Source of the DNA: Simkaniaceae bacterium
GTDB taxonomy: Bacteria > Chlamydiota > Chlamydiia > Chlamydiales > Simkaniaceae
Direction: 5' to 3'
Assembly (NCBI GenBank): GCA_018399075.1
Contig: CP073763.1
Span: 682,001 to 746,000 of the forward strand
DNA: 64,000 nt
Both the position numbers and the translations under genes were made by a program. The notes under the pieces were generated by a model, which made no database searches, was not told the origin of the DNA, and was given only the letters and a program-made list of their open reading frames with translations. Numbering within the stretch: the first letter of the stretch is position 1; each line of letters opens with the position of its first letter. This document shows positions 57,826-64,000 of this stretch, piece by piece.

Positions 57826-59091
57826 TCATTTTGTTTTGACTGTTATTGATACAGTCCCTAGGGGGCCGATTTCATCAAATGCTACAATTGTATAACTATA
57901 AGTTTGATTTTTCTTAAGATTGTGATCTTCAAAATATAAAGGAGCATCGGCTTGAATAGATCCGATCAACTCTTTATTTCGGTAAATTTTGAATTCTGTA
58001 GGGGTATAGCCGTTATTTTGAGTTGTCCAACGGAGGGTATTATAGATGTCGGTTTCAGTAAGAAATGTATTGTTTTTTGCTTTTGCTGATGCCGATATGT
58101 TGACAAGGCTTAAGGGAAAAGGGGGAAAGGGGTCTGAAAATGAAACAATTGTAATTTCAGCATTAAATTGAGGAGCGGGAATGACTGCAGCGAGTGTGTT
58201 TGTGGCAAGATCAATCCGCCCTACATTATTTTGATAAGCGACAAAAGCTAGTCTGCCATCGGGTGTGATAGCAATATTCATGTTGTCAGGTATCCCTCCA
58301 ATAGGGATAGTTCCTGAAACCGTGTTTGTTGCTAGGTCAAAGGTGGTGACATCAACTGAACCATCATTTGTGATATAGGCATAATTCCCATCAGGTGTAA
58401 TGGCAATATCACAGGGTCCTAATGACCCCAAGGGGAAAGTGGTGACTAAATAGGTGGCTGTATCGATCACTGAAACACTATTTCCAGTATTATTTACAAC
58501 ATAGGCATAATCCCCATCAGGAGAGATTGCAATGCTTACTGGATCCGTTCCTACTGGGACCATAGTGACTACAGCATTTGTTGTTGTATTGATGACACTA
58601 ACGTTATCTGATCCACTATTAGCGACATAAGCAAAGTTTCCGTTGGGAGTAATGGCAATGCCTTGAGGAGCAGCTCCAACAAAAGCTGCTGCAATGACAT
58701 TATTCGTTGCTGTACTGATTACACTGACATCATTGGAAACTAAATTGCTAACGTAGACAAATGCTCCATCAGGGGTTACTGCAACCCCAAAAGGGTTCAT
58801 CCCTACAGGAATTGTTCCAAGAGTGGTATTCGTATTGGTGTCGATGATATTAATGCTATTAGCATTAGCAAGGGTTACATAGACTTTACTTTGATCGGGG
58901 GAAGTCGCAATGCCTAGAGCTTTAGGACCCACAGTGATTGTAGCGACTATGACATCTCTAGAGGTGTCTATGACTGAGACAGAGTTATTAAATAAATTTG
59001 CAAAATAAGCATAATCAATTGCAAAAGCCGTTTGGTTTATTATTCCAAGAGAAAGAATTAACATTAGGTTGAATAGCCTAGTAGGGTTCAT
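57826..59091 (-). CDS. Secreted YVTN beta-propeller protein (paralogue 4)
   Basis: First gene of the cluster in transcription order; 421 residues. Signal peptide MNPTRLFNLMLILSLGIINQ ending at TAFA, seven YVTN blades (VAVTPDGAFVYVSNLVSNDV, IAITPNGNFAYVANSGSDNV, IAISPDGDYAYVVNNTGNSV), and an Fn3-like C-terminus (YNTLRWTTQNNGYTPTEFKI, then KKNQTYSYTIVAFDE). GAGG lies 7 bases before the ATG. Probably the distal promoter for the first two cistrons lies in the 104 bases upstream. Confidence 0.85.
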   Translation of the reverse strand: MNPTRLFNLMLILSLGIINQTAFAIDYAYFANLFNNSVSVIDTSRDVIVATITVGPKALGIATSPDQSKVYVTLANANSINIIDTNTNTTLGTIPVGMNPFGVAVTPDGAFVYVSNLVSNDVSVISTATNNVIAAAFVGAAPQGIAITPNGNFAYVANSGSDNVSVINTTTNAVVTMVPVGTDPVSIAISPDGDYAYVVNNTGNSVSVIDTATYLVTTFPLGSLGPCDIAITPDGNYAYITNDGSVDVTTFDLATNTVSGTIPIGGIPDNMNIAITPDGRLAFVAYQNNVGRIDLATNTLAAVIPAPQFNAEITIVSFSDPFPPFPLSLVNISASAKAKNNTFLTETDIYNTLRWTTQNNGYTPTEFKIYRNKELIGSIQADAPLYFEDHNLKKNQTYSYTIVAFDEIGPLGTVSITVKTK

Positions 59092-59196
59092 TTGAAAGCC
59101 TCTTCTTTACGAACCTCGAAAAAAATTAAAGTTATTTTTTAATAGCACTCTATTTATTCGCAAGTGAATTCCCTGACTAGGGAAGTGGGGATGATA

Positions 59197-59223
59197 AAAA
59201 AGCCCAGTTTCTCTGGGCTTTTT
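59197..59223. terminator. Strong bidirectional Rho-independent terminator
   Basis: AAAAAGCCCAG (59197-59207), 5-base loop, CTGGGCTTTTT (59213-59223): GC stem with A and T tails on both sides, ending the EEP gene on the minus strand. Confidence 0.9.
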
Positions 59224-59224
59224 A

Positions 59225-60169
59225 TTACTCTGAGTTAGTTAGAGTGATTGTGGCAAGGAGGGGAATATGTTCTTCGCTACGAGCATCTCCTAAATGCTGA
59301 ATTCCCTCGAGCTGACTATAGACACCGTTTCCACCTAGATGATAGGTGGCACCGGTTGGGGAATAATGATTGGGATCCGTTTGATAGACATATTGCGTGG
59401 GGATTTCACAAACCATATTTACAGTCTGATTAATGAAAACATTATCGAATGTTTCAGGACCATTGTAGTTGCTGTTATTTGTTCCACACTGGATCAAATT
59501 TGAAATATTCGACCAAGTTGTTCCCAATTTCTTAGAGAGAGAATCTCGGAAATCATCACTATTCTCTTGAAACGATGCTTTTCCTCCTTGGTAGTTGATA
59601 TCTCCAGCAAGGATGATCTCTGAAGAGCTTCCGCCTAAGTCCTGAATGGCTGCTGCGATTTGATCTAAAAGAGGATCATGCGAGCCATGATCGGGGTGAA
59701 TACCAATAAAAATGATATTTTTTCCTGTGCTTTTTTCTGTTAATGCTATAGCCATAAAGCCGCGGCCTAATTGCTGCGCAGCGCAGCATCCCTGATTTGG
59801 AGGGGTTGGAGACCATAGTGTTTTAAAGGTATACCGGTTGGTATTATAGATAAGAGTTAAAGCTTCATTATAGCTGGATGTTGTTCCAGGGCATGTATGG
59901 CATTGAAAGTCGTAACTTGGAATAGACCACTTGATACAGCTCTTATCATCGGATGCAGATTGACATTCGGTTAAACAAGCAAAATCCACATCATTTCCAG
60001 AAAGGGTGGCTTCAATAAGACCGACTTGATTTCCTTGGGTCTGGTTGCAGCAGAGTTGTCCAGGTTTCCCATACTTCATATTATACTGGAGAACTTTAAT
60101 CGTGGAGTTTGTCTCAGCATAAATTGTTGATAGAAGAAAGGTTCCTAAGAAAAGCCATTTTTTTAACAT
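59225..60169 (-). CDS. Secreted Cys-rich EEP-family phosphoesterase
   Basis: A 314-residue exported member of the endonuclease/exonuclease/phosphatase (DNase I, sphingomyelinase) fold. Signal peptide MLKKWLFLGTFLLSTIYA. Catalytic-type residues in order: Asn30 (VLQYNMKYG), Glu68 (LTECQ), His158 (GIHPDHG), Asp190 and Asn192 (LAGDINYQGG), an Asp in TFDNVFIN and a final His in RSEEHIPLLA in place of the usual S-D-H. Eleven cysteines, several in pairs (CC at 40 and 128), suggest disulphides after export. GGAGG lies 5 bases before the ATG. It could be a nuclease, sphingomyelinase or phosphoinositide phosphatase; sequence alone does not decide. Confidence 0.8.
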   Translation of the reverse strand: MLKKWLFLGTFLLSTIYAETNSTIKVLQYNMKYGKPGQLCCNQTQGNQVGLIEATLSGNDVDFACLTECQSASDDKSCIKWSIPSYDFQCHTCPGTTSSYNEALTLIYNTNRYTFKTLWSPTPPNQGCCAAQQLGRGFMAIALTEKSTGKNIIFIGIHPDHGSHDPLLDQIAAAIQDLGGSSSEIILAGDINYQGGKASFQENSDDFRDSLSKKLGTTWSNISNLIQCGTNNSNYNGPETFDNVFINQTVNMVCEIPTQYVYQTDPNHYSPTGATYHLGGNGVYSQLEGIQHLGDARSEEHIPLLATITLTNSE

Positions 60170-60193
60170 CTAATCCTCCAAATGAATGTATAA

Positions 60194-60246
60194 AGGGACT
60201 CATTCTCAAACTTTAAATAAGTTTTTGTCAACATGTATGAGTCCCT
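60194..60246. promoter_or_regulatory. Long inverted repeat upstream of the EEP gene
   Basis: AGGGACTCAT (60194-60203) and ATGAGTCCCT (60237-60246) are perfect 10-bp inverted arms; inside them AAACTT (60208-60213) and AAGTTT (60219-60224) form a second stem. On the minus strand a TTGACA lies between the arms. Could be the M16 terminator or an operator for the EEP gene. Confidence 0.5.
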
Positions 60247-60262
60247 AATATCTTTTGAAGAT

Positions 60263-63157
60263 CTAAGGAAGAGAGATGTAGGTTCCTTCAGTCTTTAAGG
60301 TTTCAGCAGTAATACCTTCGTAGCGAAAGGCTTTTCCTTCAGGCTGCTTTCCTTCAAGCATGATGGCAATTCGTTTGGGATTTCTGCGTGAAAGGAACGT
60401 GGTGGTATCCTTCTTAAAGTCTTCATAGGTGAGTTCTTTAAGGGCTGCGATAAGTTTCTCGCGCCGCTCAAAGTCTCCCTTATGGGTAAAGGCAAGCGTT
60501 TGAAGCTGACCAGCCATTTGTCCTAGGTTAGTAGGAGGCGTTTCTAGAATGGTGATGACATTACTTTTAATAAGTTCAAATCGCCCTTCTGAAAGCATGG
60601 TTTCAAAGTCTTTGATGTAGGTTTCTAAAAAGAGTTCGAAACGGGCAATCAGCTCATCCGGTTGATGAGAGGTAGATTGGACAAGAAAGAGGTTATAGAG
60701 TTGCTCTTCTTCTTCAGCACTGATCGCCTTGGCTATATAGGCTGTTTGTTGTTTGGTTCGAAGGGTGTCAAAGAAATCTTCTTGCAAGGCTGTTCCTAAA
60801 ATGGACTGAGAAGCTTTTTTCGGGAAGGTCATTGCACCTTCTTGAATCATAAGAATAGCGGCATTTCCAAGGCTCTCTGTTTGCGCAGGAATTTTAAAAG
60901 GTCCCTGGAAAGAGGAGAGGGTAAGCATTTGCTTTTTCTCATGATTTTTCTTGAGGTAGGGGTTTGCTCCCAGCTTTTCATGGATGGTTGTCCATGTTTC
61001 GTGCGCTTCTTTTTCTGTCATGTTTCCGGCAAAGAGAGCTTCTACATAGCAGTCTTCAAGAAGATGGTCGGCAAAGAAAAGATAATCTTCGTAAGTGAGA
61101 CTTTGAAGAGAGGCAAGCTTTTCAGTGTGCTTAGGTGCATTATTAAAGAGGAGGTTTTGATAGATTTCAAGGGCTTGCATCATTGGCATTCCTTTGGCAA
61201 CATTTGCATAACCGCTCTTTAGGGATATAGAGTAAAGCTCAAATTCTTCTTTTGTCATTTTGCAGTTTTTAAGTTTATTTAAGACTTCTTCTAGTAAGAG
61301 AGGGGCTTTTTCACTATAGCCACCGATCTGAAGTGAAAACTTCATGTCATTGGGATAGCACCCCATTCCTAGCGATGCTGGCTGTGCAAAGGAGAGGGTA
61401 GGAGCAAGCTTTTCATCAAGAGTGTATGTAAAGAGATCAAAGAGAACCGTTTGTCTAGCTGTTCCATCGATAAGAGGAGTGTAGATATTAAAGATCCAAG
61501 AGATTTCAGGAACACGGTATTGGGTATCTTCCCAGAAGTACAACATTCCGCGATCGTTATTGACGAGCATTTTAGGGCGGGGAGAAACATGGAATTCACC
61601 ATCTCCCTCACTTGTAACGAGCTTTAGATGGTTGGGAATAAAATGGTTTTGTTCGGGGAGAGCAATATGGGGGTGAGAGGGGAGGTTACTCCAAGCGGTA
61701 AAAGTTTCAGAAGAGATTTTTTTGATGCCATATTCAGCACCTGTCCAAGTTTCCTTTTTTTCGGGAAGAATCCCTGTCAAATCTGGAGATGCAATCAGAA
61801 AATAAGCAGCACTTTCTGGAGTGAGTTCACTTAGGAATTTCTCGGTTTCTTCTGCATTATAAGTTGTGGGGAGTACTGTTTTTAAGGGGTAAGTCTCAAG
61901 GGGTTCATCGATCAGGTTATGTGCATGATTCTGAACAAAGGCATAAGGAGTTGCCCGTGACTGAAATTCGTAATCGATTTTTGCCATTGTCTTCATTTCA
62001 TTGAAGATATAGGGGGGTACACCACTGGCTTTAAGGGAATTTAAGGTTTGAAAGCATCTTTCGATGACGACTTCAAATTGCTCAGCTCCTTGTGGAGTGA
62101 GATCAAAATTGATTGAAAAGAGGCCGGTTTCTTTTCCTGCACGCATCATTCCTGAGGAAATATCTTCAATTAGCCCTTCATTTTTAAGTTGAGTGTAGAG
62201 ACTTGAAGCATGTCTGCCCCCTAGGATATATCCTAAAACATCATGAGAACGATTATCGAAATTTTGGACATATTCTGGGGAGAGTTCCCATTCAAGAGAG
62301 AGGGAGCGAAGATCTTTGAAAGGCTTAACGGCAATGATATTTCCTTGTTGCCGCTCAGAAAGAAGAGGCTCCTTTGAATAGGTCAAGGGATTTGATGATT
62401 TGGGAACAGCAGAGAAGAGGCGAACAGTTTGTGCTTTGAGTTCTTCGATTGGGAGGGTTGAATAAAGGACAAGATGGGCGCGGTTTGAGCTATAATTATT
62501 TTTATGCCACAGCTTTACTTCTTTTTGTGGAATTCCTCCAAGTGTTTCTGCGTTTCCTGTACTAAAAAGGGCGTTGGGATGGTTTTGATTTCCTGTTTCT
62601 TTTAGAATCATCCATAACCGAGATCCATCACTTTCGATATTTTTATCATGTTCTTGATCAACAGCATGAAGCTCTCTTTTAATCCCGGAAGGGTTAAAGA
62701 GGGGATCAACAAACATGTGGGAGAACATATCTAAAGTTGTGGGAAAGGCATCATTATTTACGGAAAAGATATAAACGGTACGATCAGGAGCTGTGTAGGC
62801 GTTTAAAACACCGCCGTTATCCCAGACTTGTTTATCATAGGAGTTCTCTTCAGGGTATGTTTCTGATCCCATAAAAAGTAGATGCTCTAAAAAGTGAGCG
62901 ATTCCTGCATATTGAGGAGAATCATTCCAAGACCCTACTTCCATCGAGAGGGCTGCAGCTGATTGATCTGCTTTAGGGTCAGAAATAAGGTAGGCTTCAA
63001 GACCATTATCGAGACGGATTTTTGCTGTCATTCTCTCGGAAAGTGAGGGAGTGAGAATTATCAGATCGCACTGATCCTGGACTTCTTCATATCCTTTAGG
63101 ACTATTAGCCCAAATTAAAGATGTTGCACAGATAAGGGATAAGATCAGGGTTTTCAT
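60263..63157 (-). CDS. Secreted M16 family (pitrilysin/insulysin-like) zinc peptidase
   Basis: A 964-residue peptidase. Signal peptide MKTLILSLICATSLIWA; inverted zinc motif HFLEH at 88-92 (AHFLEHLLFMGSETYP), third ligand Glu in the ELHAVDQEHDKN helix about 75 residues on. It has the four-domain layout of protease III and insulysin, whose N-terminal half is catalytic and C-terminal half structural (GALQEDFFDTLRTKQQ-type segment near residue 790). Likely degrades peptides in the periplasm or outside the cell. GAGG lies 5 bases before ATG, a strong start. Stands alone, 93 bases before the EEP gene. Confidence 0.92.
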   Translation of the reverse strand: MKTLILSLICATSLIWANSPKGYEEVQDQCDLIILTPSLSERMTAKIRLDNGLEAYLISDPKADQSAAALSMEVGSWNDSPQYAGIAHFLEHLLFMGSETYPEENSYDKQVWDNGGVLNAYTAPDRTVYIFSVNNDAFPTTLDMFSHMFVDPLFNPSGIKRELHAVDQEHDKNIESDGSRLWMILKETGNQNHPNALFSTGNAETLGGIPQKEVKLWHKNNYSSNRAHLVLYSTLPIEELKAQTVRLFSAVPKSSNPLTYSKEPLLSERQQGNIIAVKPFKDLRSLSLEWELSPEYVQNFDNRSHDVLGYILGGRHASSLYTQLKNEGLIEDISSGMMRAGKETGLFSINFDLTPQGAEQFEVVIERCFQTLNSLKASGVPPYIFNEMKTMAKIDYEFQSRATPYAFVQNHAHNLIDEPLETYPLKTVLPTTYNAEETEKFLSELTPESAAYFLIASPDLTGILPEKKETWTGAEYGIKKISSETFTAWSNLPSHPHIALPEQNHFIPNHLKLVTSEGDGEFHVSPRPKMLVNNDRGMLYFWEDTQYRVPEISWIFNIYTPLIDGTARQTVLFDLFTYTLDEKLAPTLSFAQPASLGMGCYPNDMKFSLQIGGYSEKAPLLLEEVLNKLKNCKMTKEEFELYSISLKSGYANVAKGMPMMQALEIYQNLLFNNAPKHTEKLASLQSLTYEDYLFFADHLLEDCYVEALFAGNMTEKEAHETWTTIHEKLGANPYLKKNHEKKQMLTLSSFQGPFKIPAQTESLGNAAILMIQEGAMTFPKKASQSILGTALQEDFFDTLRTKQQTAYIAKAISAEEEEQLYNLFLVQSTSHQPDELIARFELFLETYIKDFETMLSEGRFELIKSNVITILETPPTNLGQMAGQLQTLAFTHKGDFERREKLIAALKELTYEDFKKDTTTFLSRRNPKRIAIMLEGKQPEGKAFRYEGITAETLKTEGTYISLP

Positions 63158-63303
63158 TTTTCCTCACTATTATTTAGACTGCATTGTTATAAGAATCTAG
63201 TTTCCTTAGTCCTTTCTAGGGAAAACTTCTATGATGCCCACTTTCCTGGGCGCCTTGAATTTTCTCCCAAGAAGAACTCTTAAGCTGGATTTTCATGATA
63301 ATG

Positions 63304-64000
63304 CTATTTAGGGAATTTTTCATATTCTTTATTGACGCAGCTCCAGAGGTACTCTGCTCTAATGCGTCTTTTATCTTTTTTATCGATAGCTTTTTCAGCT
63401 CCTTGAAAGTCTTCCATATCCACTTCTTCCCCAAAATGGAGGTGGATAGCTCCACCTTGAGTGACCCGCGTTTCTCCTAACTCTACCTCAGTTGTTTCAG
63501 GAGGAGGAAGGAGGTGGTATGTTGAAAGGGCAAGAGGAAAGAAATGGGTTGGGGTTTTCCCCTTCTGCGCCATTAGATAGAACATTTCAATACTTTGAGA
63601 GTCGAAGGGGGCAACTTCAACAACACCTTCGGCATTTGCACGGTCTCTTCCACCACTTGGAGCAACATAAATAGCGTGGCCTCCCTCACTGAGGAGCTCA
63701 ACCATCCGTTCCATTGTGCGTTTGTTGTGCATCTGCTTTTCGTGCTGTTCTTCAGGAGGATTATCGATATACTTTTTTGAATGAATGCAGAGGAGGTTGC
63801 GTCCCATGCTAAATGGGATAGCTAAAGGATCAGAAGTGACCCGCGTTCCAGCTACAAAAATAAGCTCTTCGCCAAACTTAGGATGCATTTTTTCAAGAAG
63901 AATACTAATGGCTTGAGGATCGGCTTCGATTTGATGATTGGCAAAAAGGATCACATTCTCATTTTTCTTGAGGAGGGATTCCATGTAATCGATATTCTTT
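63304..64000 (-). CDS. Glycerol-3-phosphate acyltransferase, plant plastid type (5' end cut off)
   Basis: Acylates glycerol 3-phosphate at sn-1, first step of phospholipid synthesis. About 232 residues are in the window; the frame stays open to the edge, so the N-terminus is missing. Acyltransferase motifs: block I VILFANHQIEADP (N-H-x4-D, with Gln as in plastid ATS1), block III-like APSGGRDRANAEG, and FPLALSTYHLLPPP. Chlamydiae use this plastid-like enzyme instead of PlsB/PlsY. An ATG near 63984 lies inside the domain and is probably not the start. The 146 bases between it and the M16 gene contain no clear element. Confidence 0.88.
   Translation of the reverse strand, partial: KNIDYMESLLKKNENVILFANHQIEADPQAISILLEKMHPKFGEELIFVAGTRVTSDPLAIPFSMGRNLLCIHSKKYIDNPPEEQHEKQMHNKRTMERMVELLSEGGHAIYVAPSGGRDRANAEGVVEVAPFDSQSIEMFYLMAQKGKTPTHFFPLALSTYHLLPPPETTEVELGETRVTQGGAIHLHFGEEVDMEDFQGAEKAIDKKDKRRIRAEYLWSCVNKEYEKFPK

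Noticed and set aside
63216-63455. 79-codon minus-strand frame after the acyltransferase
   Set aside because: Overlaps the acyltransferase in another frame and its translation is low-complexity Lys/Ser; not a gene.
1-64000. CRISPR array, rRNA operon, insertion sequence or prophage
   Set aside because: Looked for and not seen: no regularly spaced repeats, no rRNA sequence, no transposase or phage structural genes.

Overview
The window comes from the chromosome of a member of the Chlamydiota, most likely an environmental (amoeba- or arthropod-associated) lineage rather than Chlamydia itself. The sequence-level reasons are a run of chlamydial housekeeping genes (SWIB protein, AtoC-like sigma-54 activator, plant-type glycerol-3-phosphate acyltransferase, recO, pheT with its lipoprotein partner and ogt) and many large eukaryote-like or effector-like proteins between them. 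From memory, the order pheT-lipoprotein-ogt, recO, atoC, HAD, truA, ispD, SWIB, prfB, yebC follows Chlamydia trachomatis CT477 to CT457, and nfo-rpsD-trhO matches CT625-CT627; the rest is lineage-specific insertion. No rRNA, CRISPR, insertion sequence or prophage was seen. Every stretch longer than about 300 bases carries a gene.

Layout. 1-9.2 kb: a small hypothetical gene, then asnS, nfo and rpsD (overlapping, minus strand), a coiled-coil protein, trhO, two very small genes, ogt, a MORN-repeat lipoprotein and pheT. 9.3-17.5 kb: accessory block with a GH16-like protein carrying carbohydrate-binding modules, a LysM membrane protein, yidD, tRNA-Leu(GAG), a tail-anchored Ser/Thr kinase, an aldehyde dehydrogenase and a tail-anchored OTU-type cysteine protease. 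The kinase and the OTU protein end in similar membrane-anchor segments. 17.5-24 kb: a tolC-emrA-emrB efflux operon, recO, a coiled-coil protein, tRNA-Arg(TCG), a methyltransferase and a DoxX protein. 24-29.1 kb: a chain of five overlapping genes (hpf, an HsdR-N-type nuclease-like protein, a Maf/DUF115 protein, a MORN protein, a second Maf/DUF115 protein).

29.1-39.5 kb: two tandem small outer-membrane-like proteins, a GYF_2-RDD membrane protein and gloB separated by an exact 124-bp tandem duplication, an M15-like lipoprotein, the sigma-54 activator, hypothetical genes, a HAD phosphatase, tRNA-Leu(CAA), truA-ispD and the SWIB gene. 39.6-45 kb: a UGP3-like (plant plastid-type) pyrophosphorylase, a small protein, prfB with its +1 programmed frameshift, two GNAT acetyltransferases and yebC. 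45-53.7 kb: two effector-like proteins (one with a lipase-type nucleophile elbow, bounded by 20-nt repeats), a membrane/redox operon (CDP-alcohol phosphatidyltransferase, VTT protein, FAD oxidoreductase) and a GH63-like glycosidase. 53.7-64 kb: four secreted seven-bladed YVTN propellers with an Fn3-like tail, a secreted Cys-rich EEP-family phosphoesterase, a secreted M16 peptidase and the cut-off start of a plant-type glycerol-3-phosphate acyltransferase.

The most promising unusual systems are the kinase/OTU pair with a shared tail, the five-gene overlapping chain with two Maf-like proteins, the GH16-like protein and the UGP3-like gene with its structured leader.
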